From NCBI RefSeq assembly GCF_038502225.1, contig NC_091300.1, positions 47,961,702-48,025,701 of the forward strand: DNA of 64,000 nt, given 5' to 3'. The DNA is from Cherax quadricarinatus (taxonomy: Eukaryota; Arthropoda; Malacostraca; Decapoda; Parastacidae). Positions within the stretch are counted from its first letter, which is position 1. Every line of letters starts with the position of its first letter. Below, in pieces: positions 21,651-32,417 of this stretch. The translations under genes and the position numbers were made by a program. A model generated the notes under the pieces. That model made no database searches, was not told the DNA's origin, and was given only the letters and a program-made list of their open reading frames with translations.

Positions 21651-23090
21651 TTTATTATCACACTGGCTGATTCCCACCAAGGCAGGGCGGCCCGAAAAAG
21701 AAAAATTTTCACCATCATTCACTCCATCACTGTCTTGCCAGAAGGGTGCTTTACACTACAGTTTTTAAACTGCAACATTAACACCCCTCCTTCAGAGTGC
21801 AGGCACTGTACTTCCCATCTCCAGGACTCAAGTCCGGCCTGCCGGTTTCCCTGAACCCCTTCATAAATGTTACTTTGCTCACACTCCAACAGCACGTCAA
21901 GTATTAAAAACCATTTGTCTCCAATCACTCCTATCAAACACGCTCATGCATGCCTGCTGGAAGTCCAAGCCCCTCGCACACAAAACCTCCTTTACCCCCT
22001 CCCTCCAACCTTTCCTAGGCCGACCCCTACCCCGCCTTCCTTCCACTACAGACTGATACACTCTTGAAGTCATTCTGTTTCGCTCCATTCTCTCTACATG
22101 TCCGAACCACCTCAACAACCCTTCCTCAGCCCTCTGGACAACAGTTTTGGTAATCCCGCACCTCCTCCTAACTTCCAAACTACGAATTCTCTGCATTATA
22201 TTTACACCACACATTGCCCTCAGACATGACATCTCCACTGCCTCCAGCCTTCTCCTCGCTGCAACATTCATCACCCACGCTTCACACCCATATAAGAGCG
22301 TTAGTAAAACTATACTCTCATACATTCCCCTCTTTGCCTCCAAGGACAAAGTTCTTTGTCTCCACAGACTCCTAAGTGCACCACTCACTCTTTTTCCCTC
22401 ATCAATTCTATGATTCACCTCATCTTTCATAGACCCATCCGCTGACACGTCCACTCCCAAATATCTGAATACGTTCACATCCTCCAGACTCTCTCCCTCC
22501 ATTCTGATATTCAATCTTTCATCACCTAATCTTTTTGTTATCCTCATAACCTTACTCTTTCCTGTATTCACCTTTAATTTTCTTCTTTTGCACACCCTAC
22601 CAAATTCATCCACCAATCTCTGCAACTTCTCTTCAGAATCTCCCAAGAGCACAGTGTCATCAGCAAAGAGCAGCTGTGACAACTCCCACTTTGTGTGTGA
22701 TTCTTTATCTTTTAACTCCATGCCTCTTGCCAAGACCCTCGCATTTACTTCTCTTACAACCCCATCTATAAATATATTAAACAACCACGGTGACATCACA
22801 CATCCTTGTCTAAGGCCTACTTTTACTGGGAAAAAATTTCCCTCTTTCCTACATACTCTAACTTGAGCCTCACTATCCTCGTAAAAACTCTTCACTGCTT
22901 TCAGTAACCTACCTCCTACACCATACACTTGCAACATCTGCCACATTGCCCCCCTATCCACCCTGTCATACGCCTTTTCCAAATCCATAAATGCCACAAA
23001 GACCTCTTTAGCCTTATCTAAATACTGTTCACTTATATGTTTCACTGTAAACACCTGGTCCACACTTCCAAATTTATAATATATAATAAC
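21651..23090 (-). pseudogene. RTE-like LINE, 5'-truncated, RT frame open
   Basis: The frame 21897-23108 (403 codons) covers most of an RT: 'FMDLEKAYDRVDRGAMW' (motif A), 'GLRQGCVMSPWLFNIF' (motif B), 'LLFADDTVLLG' (motif C) and 'FRYLGVDVS'. The C-terminal part has 'LLYGCEAWVMN', 'LRWFGHVERMERNRM' and 'RRGRGRPRKGW'. All catalytic residues seen are intact. The endonuclease and the first RT motifs are lost by 5' truncation at about 23090, so the first 15 or so residues of the frame are flanking sequence. The 3' UTR (21651-21896) ends in a tail shared with SINE-2. RTE clade is my best reading of the style, not proven. Confidence 0.75.
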
Positions 23091-24035
23091 TATCTCCAGT
23101 AACCTCAACAGGGAATCGTTAAGGATTACTGAATAAAAGTGCGCAAATCCAACACTCGAGTACTATATAGTGCCATTATCGAGCCTTCAACACATCATAC
23201 ATTTAGAGAACCTTTAAAAACCTAGTTTTATCATTATATTGGTCCTGGAAATGAAGGAGACAAAATAAAAAAGACCGGGTAAAAAAAAATCAAAGAAAGA
23301 CTGTAAAGAATGACTGCAAGATTTGGAGTTTAAGACCTTTAAATGAGGGCAGGAGAAACAGCGACAAGGGAATATAGTTAGGGTATGTAGACGTTGTATC
23401 TGATATAAATACGAGAAGCTCCAGGAGATAGGAACACCTCACACCAAATTCACCGGCTCCCTAGCATGGAATGCATCGCAACCTTCTCTTCCACCAAGGA
23501 ATCACTCAAGCTTCCTGGAAGGGAACGTGCCAAGGTCCACAACCTCTTCATCCACGAAAGAAACACCTTAGTTCCCTGGCAGGGAGTGCGCAGAGCCAAA
23601 ACCTCCTTACTCATGAAGGTCAGACAAGGAACTAGGTACCCGCTCAGCGGCATTCCACCCTCTGTCAAATGAGGAGTAATTTTTTACTCTACCAGAACCT
23701 GTAAACTGTGCGTGATCGATTTTTTTGGCAACAGTAATAGTGGGAATTTATTTTACGTAAAGCCGATAGTTACACAGTTTGGATCATATTTATTTATACC
23801 TTGACAAGCAACATTTTTTGAAGCCTCTTTATTTTAGTCATTCACTAGGATCGTATTTCAGACTAATAAAATACTCCTCCTTGTAGAAAACTTAAGTAAC
23901 TCATGGATAAGGCTAATACTGATGATATTGATGTTGATTATGTCTGTTTTCTATTTAGTAAGTTTTTTCATTATACAGAGAAACTGAATTCTATCTCAGG
24001 ACATTTATAATAGAACAAAACTCGTATAAACTATC
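23091..24035. other. Unassigned AT-rich spacer
   Basis: I see no element or gene motif here. Bases 23480-23597 hold two diverged units of about 59 bp ('caaccttctcttccacca...' and 'cacaacctcttcatccacg...'), which keep a short frame open on both strands. This looks like a degenerate tandem repeat rather than coding sequence. Confidence 0.35.
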
Positions 24036-24527
24036 TATTTTAAGTTGGAATATTGCGTCACTAAGAAAGAGATTTCCTGGCCTTCATCAAGTAACTACTG
24101 AACCCATTGATATTGGGTGGCTACAAGAGTGCAGTCCCTGAAAATTCCCAGCCGCCTAAATTGCCATCATTTGTTACATATAACCTCAAATCTACTAACT
24201 ATTGTGTTTTATATATTAAAAAATTACTTCCCCATCAACTTCCTACACATAAGAAAACAGAGGGGCTACAATATCACGGTGTTAGGATTTATATTGGGAA
24301 TTCTGCTCTCAACATATTTAACTTGTATGCTCCTGCTGATACTGGAGCTCCCCACTTGTGCTCAATCTGAACCTACTTATTATTGGCGAATATAATGCAA
24401 GACAAAAAAGCATTGGAAACTCACAGTTTGGTAATCGTAATGGTAAACAACTGTTGTCACTCTTAAACAGTCATGATAATGTGCAAATTGTAGGTGACCT
24501 TGAACCCACACATATCTATGGAGGCAA
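24036..24527 (+). pseudogene. LINE-D endonuclease fragment
   Basis: Frames at 24107-24573 encode an EEP endonuclease of an RNase-H-bearing LINE. They read 'LSWNIASLRKRF' (about 24042), 'LPTHKKTEGLQYHGVRIYIG', 'NLYAPAD', then 'NLLIIGEYNARQKSIGNSQF' and 'NRNGKQLLSLLNS'. The usual GDFNA is GEYNA. It stops abruptly at 24527, where an LTR fragment begins. The C-terminal end of the same family resumes at 30178, beyond the LTR element. Confidence 0.65.
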
Positions 24528-24587
24528 TCAAACTATCGTTACCATATATTCGCTAGCTACTCCTGTCTGTTGAACTTTTCCCTCACA
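24528..24587 (-). repeat. Truncated 3' LTR (60 bp) of the Gmr1-like element
   Basis: The first 60 bp of the LTR, read on the minus strand from TGTGAGGG at 24587, match the start of the full LTR at 30175 almost base for base. The remaining 860 bp or so are missing. It is directly followed on the plus side by a purine tract on the minus strand (24588-24597), a fitting polypurine tract. Confidence 0.8.
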
Positions 24588-24681
24588 ATCCCCCTTACCA
24601 AGACTTATAGTCAAGGAGTATAAGAAGAATAGGCGAGAAAAAAGTTTTAAAATATGGAAGTCGAGTAAGGCAACAAAGCTT

Positions 24682-25030
24682 CTACTGACTGTCACGACTT
24701 AACCAGTCAGAGAAATAATTGGATGAACCATTGATATACACAATATGGAACTTAAAAGCCTGGAGTGCCAATGTCCACCTCAAGAGGCGACTGTTGGTTC
24801 CCTTAAAAGTTTCTAGGTATATCAAAGGTTTGTGATCCATCTCTAAAATGAATTCTTTTCCCAGTAAATAAAATTTAAGCTTGGGGATACCCCACACAAA
24901 GGCCAAACATTCCTTTTCTATGGTGGAGTATCTCGTTTCTGCAGGAAGGAGTTTCCGGCTTAGGAAGCATACAGGGAAGGGAGTACCATCATGGTATTGT
25001 ATTAACACCGCACCTAAGCCAGTATTGGAG
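24682..25030 (-). pseudogene. Gmr1-like RNase H domain
   Basis: The frame 24682-25008, with a few codons before it in another frame ('HASNTGLGAV'), gives 'FLSRKLLPAETRYSTIEKEC', 'LAFVWGIPKLKFYLLGKEF' and 'MDHKPLIYLETFKGTNSRL', ending 'NYFSDWLSRDSQ' and a stop. This is a typical Gypsy RNase H. Because pol ends here, its stop is the natural end of the polyprotein, about 90 bp before the polypurine tract. Confidence 0.8.
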
Positions 25031-25040
25031 GCATGAGTTC

Positions 25041-25400
25041 TTAGTGGGTAGGAAAAGCGGTGTACTGCTTAGTAGAAGGATCTAACATTACTTGATGATA
25101 TGCCTGTGCAATATCAATCTCTGAAAAGAAGGAAGAGTCATAAAATTTGTGTAGCTCGTTATCTATTAAGGGCATAGGCTCAGCATCCCACCGAGTTATA
25201 GCATTAAGGCCTCTGAAGTCAATAGCAAGTCTATATGAATTATCCTCCTTCTTAACCATGACTGCTGGTGATCAATATGTAGATACTGAAGGTTCAATGA
25301 TCTTTAGTTTTAATCATTTGTCTACCTCTCTGTCAAATGCATCCCTAAGGTGAACTGGAACTGGGTATAATTTCCGTTTGATAGGATTGTCCGTGACTAA
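25041..25400 (-). pseudogene. Gmr1-like RT, catalytic part deleted
   Basis: The RT start is fused to the integrase C-terminus in the frame 25314-26153 ('FSDVFTDIPGVTSTVVHKID', 'PIKRKLYPVPVHLRDAFD'). It continues in 25041-25259 with 'NSYRLAIDFRGLNAI' and 'FFSEIDIAQAYHQVMLD'. After 'YTAFPTH' the sequence jumps directly to the RNase H start. Motifs B to E, including YxDD, are absent. This is a deletion, not a frameshift. Confidence 0.8.
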
Positions 25401-26720
25401 GTCAATCTTATGGACTACCGTGGAGGTGACACCTGGAATATCAGTAAAAACGTCTGAGAAGTTACTCACACATTGAAGTAGTTCATGGTCATCCAAAGAC
25501 TCATTAATATTAATGTTTGTTGCACCCAAGTGGCCAAGAGTCACCAAGTCATGTAGTTCTCTGTCATAGTTAGAGGTGTCAATTACGCACACCTTACACT
25601 CCTCAGTCGTCTTATCAAGTTTGTGTGGAAAAACTAAATCAAAGTTATTCAGGCAGTTAACCGAATTTCTTCGGTAATATTTCTTAAGGATGTTGATATG
25701 ATAAAGCTTAGGTTTCCCCTTGACTTCTATGAGGTAATCAACCTTTCCACAAATTTTTAACACCTTATATGGACCTTTCCATGCTACTAATAATTTATTT
25801 GACTTGATAGGCAAAAGTACCAGAGTTTCATCACCTACTTTAAAACTTCTCCTCTGACTTTTGGAATCAAAATAGGTTTTGCACTGGTCCATTGACAAGC
25901 TTAAGTTTTTCCAAACTATGTCAGAGGTCTCCTCAAGTTTGGATCTAACGTCAAGGAGAAACTGATAAGACTGAACCTTAGCATTCACGTCCTTATTAGT
26001 CCACAAGTAATGAAGGATGGACAATGGACCTCTGGCCTCTCTACCATAGAGAAGTTCAAAAGGTGAAATCCCCAAAGAGTCACTGGGAACTTCCCTCATG
26101 GCAAACAAAGCACAGGGTAGGTAACGATGCCACTCCTTAGGCTCAGAGAGCAAAGTTTCCTTAAAATGGACTTGAGAACCGAGTGCTGGCGCTCAATCCT
26201 CCCATTACAGCTGGGATAATAGGGTGTTGTGAAGAGAGGCTTCACTCCCAGAAGTTGGTAGAGATGTTGCATTAAGTCAGATGTGAATTGTGTCCCACGG
26301 TCAGACAAAATCTCTCTAGGGATGCCAACCCTGGAGATGGACAAAAGGGCTTCAGCCACCTCTGTAGTAGTTATGGACTTTAAGGGTACAGCTTCAGGGA
26401 AACTCGAAGCATAATTAATGTTAATATATATCTATGTTCCCCAGATGAAAGTGGTGATAAAGGACCAACGATGTCAATAGCTACTCTTTCAAACGGTACC
26501 TTAAAGATGGGCATTTTGACCATAGGTACTCGCCTGGTACCTCGGGAGGATGACAGTTGGCAAACTTTACACGATCTACAAAAGGTAGTGATATCTGAGG
26601 AAATTTTGGGCCAAAAATAGGTTTCCCTAATTTTATTTAAGGTTTAACGATGCGAGAAATGTCCAGACACTGGTAAGTCATGAGCCATTTTAAGAACAGT
26701 CTCCCTGCATCGACTTGGAA
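25401..26720 (-). pseudogene. Gmr1-like integrase
   Basis: The zinc-binding HHCC part lies at 26720-26557 ('HDLPVSGHFSH', then 'CRSCKVCQ'), with an in-frame TAA right after 'FSHR'. Catalytic DDE residues are in 'VAIDIVGP' (about 26475), 'ILSDRGTQFTSDL' (about 26310) and 'GRIERQHSVLKSIL' (about 26190). A frameshift near 26150 moves the rest into another frame, which encodes 'HRYLPCALFAMREVP', 'ISPFELLYGR' and a GPY/F-like module 'VAWKGPYKVLKI'. All three acidic residues are kept. Confidence 0.8.
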
Positions 26721-27115
26721 CAACTAAGATGGAATAGTCTGTCTCATCTGAATTTAATTTGAATACTGATTTATACAAGATACCTTTTATATATTCAAAT
26801 TTATATGAAAAGTTTTTCCTTTGGATAACTTGATTTTGTCTAGCTGCATTATGGCAATTCTGAAGAGAAGGGCAATTACGTTGTAAATTGACAAAGGAGT
26901 CCTCCGATATATCTAAAGGCTTAAAGTCAGGGAAAAACAAAGGATGGAAAGTAGGAGAAGCCTGGGCTTTGGTCTGAGCCCTAGTCAAGACATTTATAGT
27001 ATCAGAGGTGATATCTTCACTTTCATCTAACAAGTGAACCGGTGATCCTACTATCTCGCTTTCTAGAGTAGTATTACTGGTTTCTAACCCCACATGAATA
27101 TTCCGAGACATTGCC

Positions 27116-27440
27116 TCATCTTTCGAGGGGCTTCTCTGACTCTACAGGAAGAGGATCTGAAAAGCTTATGTCCATCTTTGGTGATGAAAGGTCAACCTCA
27201 GAAGAAAGAATGGCACCTTTTACATTACCTATTAGTACGGAGCAAGAAGTGATGGGAACTAGTACGGCTTCAGACCAACCTGTGAACCATTTAGACCTAA
27301 TGTAACAACGGATGGTAGGAAAAGTGTCTGTACGGCCCAAGTAGTCTGAAATAATAGCAGAGGAATGATTAGGGAACAGCTTATCAGAAATGACTATACA
27401 TGTGCATCTAGTGTCTCGTAAAATGGTAGATACATTAAGT
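27116..27440 (-). pseudogene. Gmr1-like aspartic protease, DTG changed to DTR
   Basis: In the frame starting before 27418 the minus strand reads 'RDTRCTCIVISDKLFPN' (active-site triplet at 27407-27415) and later 'PITSCSVLIGNVKGAI'. The position and pattern fit a retropepsin, but the usual D-T/S-G is D-T-R, which would inactivate it. The region 26644-27111 continues the polyprotein towards integrase ('NVLTRAQTKAQASPTFHPLF'). Confidence 0.6.
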
Positions 27441-27469
27441 CCATTAACTGTTCCTTAACAGAAGGGTGC

Positions 27470-28690
27470 TTGGTCATTACAGTCTTTAAAACATCTTCCA
27501 ACTTTTTGGACCTTCTTAGAAGGACAATCGGGACGTTTATGTCCCTTAACACCACATAAATGATGAACAGGAATAAAAGAAGTTTGCTTTCCACTAGAGG
27601 CTTTGATTTCTTAAGATCTGGTGAACCCCTGCCCTTAGGGTTCGATCCCTTTTGGTCTTTATAGGACTTGTGAGCCTCAGCATACAAGTCAGCGGCCTCA
27701 GCAACTTCCTCAGCTTTAATCAGGTTATGTTCTCTAATGAATGTTCGTATCTGGTGAGGAAGAGCTGTCAGGAACTGGTCAGCAACCATGAAGACTCTAA
27801 GAGATTCATAACTGTGTTCAATTCCTGAACTCTCTAGCCAAAAGTCGAACAAACGAAAGAGCGTTACCTGTAACTGCTGAAAGTTTTGGCCATGCTGTAA
27901 GGTGGCATACCTGAAATCTTTCCTATAAGAATTTGTGGTTTTTTGATATGCTTTAAGGATTGCCTTCTTCTGTAGGTTATAATTACATATGATATCCTGC
28001 GACAAAGTTGCATAGATATTCAAAGCTGTACCAGAAAATAACATTCCTAGTCTGGTAGCCCAGGTGTCAGCAGGCCATTCACAGAGGGTAGCAGTATTTT
28101 CAAACCTGATAATGTATGAAGTAATGTCTTCACCCTCTGTGAAGGGAGGTAAATTAGGTGTTGGAATATGTGCACTAGCTGCATGATGTTCAATTACTCC
28201 TTCCTCTAATTGTTGTTGTGTAAAAGTTAACGTTTTATTCTCTAATTCAAGTCGAGATTTTTCGAGCTCGCGATCTTTTTCTCTCACTCTTAACTCATGT
28301 TCTCTAGCTCTTTCCTCTCATTCTCTAGCTTTTCCTCACGTTCTCTAGCTCTTCCCTCTCATTCTCTAGCTTTTCCTCACGTTCTCTAGCTCTTTCCTCA
28401 ACTTCTCTATCCTTTGCTCTTTCCTCAACTTCTCTATCCTTTGCTATTTCCTCAAGTTCTCTTAATTTAACTTGTTCCTCACGTACTTTAGCTCTCTCCT
28501 CATGATCAAGTCTATCACGCTCCTTTTTGTCTTCTCTCTCTCTTTCTGTCTATCTTGGTTTTCTCTTTCGATTCTCTCTCCTTTTTCTCCTCTCTCCTGG
28601 ATCTTAGCGCTAATGAAAGCTTCTAAATTCTTCCCCGTTATTCCTAACTTACTCCCAGTGCTCATCCAAAACTGGTATTCCTCCATACTT
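27470..28690 (-). pseudogene. Gmr1-like gag
   Basis: The N-terminus is at 28686 ('MEEYQFWMSTGSKLGITGKN'), followed by a Glu/Arg-rich coiled coil (28600-28220) whose DNA is a tandem repeat. The capsid-like part is in 27394-28287 ('PPFTEGEDITSYIIRFENTA', 'WATRLGMLFSGTALNIYATL', 'ALPHQIRTFIREHNL'). A zinc-knuckle-like 'HLCGVKGHKRPDC' lies near 27520-27560 but in another frame, showing a frameshift just before it. Its first Cys is His. The capsid organisation is Gypsy-like. Confidence 0.7.
28290..28480. repeat. Tandem repeat in gag coiled coil
   Basis: Words of 'cattctctagctttt' and 'cctcacgttctctagctctt' alternate, then 'ctctttcctcaacttctcta' and 'tcctttg' occur twice. On the minus strand they encode Arg-Glu-Arg-Glu runs. 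Length changes here probably caused the gag frameshift. Confidence 0.75.
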
Positions 28691-29232
28691 GCAAGAATAA
28701 CTTAAACTACCAGGGGAAAATGAAACGGATATATCAAAGAAAATGGAGGGTTCAATTCCTGCTCCGCTCAAACTGGAAATAAATTGGAGGGTTTGATCCC
28801 TGCTTCGATTAAACAGTATGTGTGAATGAAAACGGAGGGTTCTATGCCGGCTCCGAGCAAACAGTAAGTAGAATGGGGTCCCTTGACCATCCAATCTTCT
28901 CACCAACAAATCAAGAGTGTCCTACGACAGTTCCCTTGATATAATAAAGAACTCAATGAAGCAATTTGTCACTGGAAAATCTCGGGTCCCTAGAGTCTAT
29001 TCCTCCAAATCGTTTCAAGCTCAAAAATAAAGGTGACAGAATTAACTAGTATATCATGCCTGACTTGACTTACAATAGAGACTATAACAATCACCAAATC
29101 TTTTAAATACCTGTAGTGTAGTCCTACCATAGAGAATGATTACTCATGGCTGGTGGTAACCGTCTGTGGTATGCGGCGTTGAAGTTCCAATAGTAGATTC
29201 GAGATGGAGTTGAATCTTGATTCAGTCGAGTT
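28690..29232 (-). other. Gmr1-like 5' leader
   Basis: This lies between the primer-binding site and the gag start. Three diverged units of about 48 bp built on 'ggagggttc.at.cc.gctc' are present at 28745-28870. No other coding region is seen. Confidence 0.5.
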
Positions 29233-29251
29233 GATCCTGGCAAGGTCGCCA
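29233..29251 (-). promoter_or_regulatory. Primer-binding site candidate
   Basis: On the minus strand, two bases after the 5' LTR end, the sequence is 'TGGCGACCTTGCCAGGATC'. It complements a tRNA 3' end terminating GGTCGCCA and looks like an acceptor stem plus T-arm. I cannot name the tRNA. Confidence 0.6.
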
Positions 29252-29253
29252 CT

Positions 29254-30175
29254 TGTGAAGGCTTACTCAGCCCTGTAACAACTTCAGACAGTATTACCAA
29301 GGCTGGCTCCTCATCAGGAAAATTAATGAATAGAAAAAGAAATAATTCATAAAGATAAACACTTTATTATTTATTAATGCAAAGATAAAACAGTGAAACA
29401 CGAAGGTGTATCCTATTTGAAAGAATGAAAAATAAAATGAAAAAATGGCATTTGAATTCAACGCTAATATGTACAGTTATTCTGGGGTGTCTGGTGGAGG
29501 TTGACACCATCTTGTAGAAATTGTAGCTGTTACTGATGATGTGGGGGAGGGGGGTCACAGGTGTTGGTGACAACCCAATGGCTAGTTCTTCACAGTCTAT
29601 AGCCTTGATAGTCAGTCCAGATGACAGGAACTCAGGTTCTTTACCACTACAAAGATGAGGGGTTGTTGTCTGCTGTCACCTACAGTTAATCAGGTAGGTA
29701 GATCCAAAAAGTGACGTCCCCGGACTTTTGCAAAAGTCCTTCTCCTTCAACACTTCTCGTTGGTTGGCAGGTGACCCGATCTGTCATTCCAAGCTGGAAA
29801 GAGAGACAGGTTACCCACTGCTTAAGAAATCACTCTCCATAATAAGTACAATACCTAAAAAGACGTGGTGATTATCAAAACATCTAACATGGAGATCAAG
29901 GCTGAAAGGACTAAGTTTATTATTGGTCAAAACTGAAGCTTTCAACCAATAAGTCCACTAGAATAGGAGCAGGCTTTTACTTACAGTTGTGCTGGGAGCT
30001 GTGAGTCGAGTGATTACTGTTTGGCCGGAGCCCCACACGTCACTTTTCGGGGTGGGGAAAAAGTGGGGGGAATAGCCGGAGTTAGACTTACCCTACCTTA
30101 ACAAGCAGCCAGCAGTCAAACTATCGTTACCATATACTCGCTCGCTACTCCTATCTGTTGAACTTTTCCCTCACA
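29254..30175 (-). repeat. Complete 5' LTR of the Gmr1-like element (922 bp)
   Basis: On the minus strand it starts TGTGAGGG at 30175 and ends CTTCACA at 29254, so it has TG...CA ends. It is colinear with the solo LTR at 31434-32412 and with the start of the piece at 60852-61221. A G-rich stretch ('ggggtggggaaaaagtgggg') lies at 30049-30068. No long ORF is present. Confidence 0.85.
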
Positions 30176-30177
30176 GG

Positions 30178-31020
30178 TTGTCAGCAGTTTGAGAACAATA
30201 ATACGAAAAGAACTTCAACTCAACTTTATTGACTTAAGACTTAGGGAGACTGACACAAGTCAGTCCATCTATCATCACTCCATCATGCAGGAGGAGCCAC
30301 ATGTCTATGGTGTATCCAACAAGATAAACAGATTCTTGGATGCCACTACTGCCCGGCTCCGGCTGGGTTACAAGTATTTATAGCAGGTTAAATCACCACT
30401 ACCAGATGCAGACCAAACGAAATGTAATTTGCCAAATGGACTATTGTTACACCCTGCGTCATTATGTACTGGAGTACGATGAAATTAATGAATTTAAAGA
30501 CAACTCATTCAGAAATGTTCAAGAAATGGCAAAGTATTTTATTCACAGTGGTATATTGCAGACCAATCTGGAGAAATACCATGACTTTGCTCACTGTAAA
30601 TAAAGCATTACCACGTACGTGTGTGTGTGTGTGTGTGTGTGCCTGCTTGTGCTTGTGTCTGTGTCTGTGCGTGCGCCCTCATGTGTGGGTGCGCACACGC
30701 GTTAATTTGGGTATATAACCCACTTAATATCTGTATTTATAACTCATTACAATTGTGACCGGGTGTGGACGTATCAGTGGCTCATTACTTTGTAATTTGT
30801 TCATGATTGTAACCATGTATAGGAGTACAGATGGTTCATTACCTTTGTAACTTGTCATGATTGTGACCAGATCTACCTGGAGTTCATGACCTTTGTAACT
30901 TGCTCAGTTATCAAAACTTTATGACCCAGTCCCTGGACCCATTATGTACCTCTAATCTTTTGACCACCCACAGGATGGGTCTGGAGTGCATAAAGATATT
31001 AGGCTTAACCAACCTTGTAG
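30178..31020 (+). pseudogene. LINE-D C-terminal end and 3' UTR
   Basis: Frames 30189-30603 encode the region after RNase H: 'SLRTIIRKELQLNFIDLRLR', 'GVSNKINRFLDATTARLRLG', then a frameshifted 'YKYL' and the Cys/His-rich tail up to a stop at 30603. The matching block at 39150-39290 reads 'RLRLGYKYFWQ'. A TG tract (30618-30648) and a 3' UTR with degenerate units of 'cattacctttgtaacttg' (30780-30920) follow, ending near 'ggatgggtctggagtgcata' (30975-30994). Confidence 0.65.
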
Positions 31021-31428
31021 AACCTTCCCGGTTCTCGTGAACTGTTTTTTCATTTCAGATATTTTTATTGATTTTTATTGATTAATTGTATTAAGTTGGA
31101 TTCGCTGGATTCACATTTAGGTTCGATCCAAGGAATGGGAGGATAAACCCAATTCCTTGCATCAAAAACCTTCACTGGCATCAAGGAACTTTACTATAGG
31201 GGATCGGATTAAAAGGGATTGCAATGGACAGTTGAAAATGTCCATTTTTGAGCTCCCTCAGCTGTTTGAAAGTGGAGGTTTACATGTTCTCGTGTCATTA
31301 TGCTACTGAAAATTTCGGTGAATGTTAAGCTAATATAATAAATCACTTAGTGCTGTACTTGTGTTTTATTTAGATTATGTTTTAATTATGTATATGAAGA
31401 AAGGTGTCTTTATACAATCATCCAAAGT
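31021..31428. other. Spacer with SINE-3 relic
   Basis: Bases 31130-31205 resemble part of SINE-3 ('cccaattccttgcatcaaaa', 'cactggcatcaaggaac'). The rest is AT-rich and unassigned. Confidence 0.35.
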
Positions 31429-32417
31429 CCCTTTGTGAAGGCTTACTCAGCCCTGTAATAACTTCAGACAGTATTACCAAGGCTGGCTCCTCCTCAGGAA
31501 AATTAATGAATAGAAAAAGAAATAATAACAGACAAACATAAACACTTTATTATATAGAAAATATAAAACACTTAAATATGAAATATTAATCCTACATTAA
31601 AGAAAATGAAAAATGAAAAATATAAATGCTAACTGAATTCAACGCTAATTTAAAACTTGGGTGTCTGGTGTTGGTGACACTGTGTTGTTGAAATCGTAGC
31701 CGTTGCTGATTATGGGGGGGGGATCGCAGGTGTTGGTTACAACCCACCGGTTCGGTCTTCACAGTATAGCCATGAGTATTATATCCCAATGACAGGAAAG
31801 CAGGTTCTTCACCACTGCAATGATGAGGGGTTACGTCCTGCAATTTCATGCAGGTGCACAGGTAATTAAATCCAAAAAGGGGAAGTCTCATGACGTTAGT
31901 CCATCCCCATCAGTTCTGCTAGTTGATTGACAGGTGACCCTCACTGTCATCCAAGCTGGAAAGATAGGTTACCCACTGCTTAAGAAATCACTCTCCATGA
32001 TAAGTACAATACCTAAAAGATGTGGTGATTATTACAACAGTCAACCTAGAGCAAGACTGAAAGGACTAAGTTTATTGGTCAAAAGTGAAGCTTTCAACCA
32101 ACAAATCCACTAGAATACAAGGCAGGCATGTACTTACAGTAGTGCTGGGAGCTGTGAGTCTAGTGATTACTGTTTGGACCGGAGCCCCACACGTCACCTT
32201 TCGGGGGGGGGGGGGGGAAGAAGGAGGGGAAGGGATAGCAGGAGCTAGACTGACCCTACCTTAACAAGCAGCCGACAGTCAAACTATCACTTTCTGGGTG
32301 GGGGAAAAAAGGCGGGAGCTTGACTTACCCTACGTTAACAAGTAGCCGGCAATGAAACTATTGTTACTATATACTCCCTCTTTACTCCTATCTATTGATC
32401 TTTTCCCTCACACCCTT
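31429..32417 (-). mobile_element. Solo LTR (979 bp) with 5-bp target duplication
   Basis: TGTGAAG at 31434 and CCCTCACA ending at 32412 (plus-strand view) delimit an LTR homologous to 29254-30175. CCCTT lies immediately on both sides (31429-31433 and 32413-32417), as expected for a Gypsy-type integrase. No internal region is present, so it is a recombined solo LTR. A segment of about 80-90 bp near the U3 end is duplicated (32195-32287 and 32288-32365), which makes it longer than the other LTR. Confidence 0.9.

Larger units (their letters stand above)
24590..29253 (-). mobile_element. Gmr1-like Ty3/Gypsy internal region: gag-PR-IN-RT-RH
   Basis: On the minus strand the domains run gag (28690-27470), protease (about 27440-27120), integrase (about 26720-25500), RT (about 25400-25041) and RNase H (25030-24682), then the polypurine tract and LTR. 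The protein sequences are Gypsy-like, but integrase precedes RT, the order otherwise seen in Ty1/Copia and, among Gypsy elements, in the Gmr1 group. A likely primer-binding site follows the 5' LTR at 29233-29251. The copy is dead: frameshifts in gag, a stop in integrase, and deletion of the RT YxDD region. Confidence 0.8.

Noticed and set aside
23450..23672. Two overlapping frames on opposite strands
   Set aside because: They coincide with a degenerate repeat of about 59 bp and show no domain.
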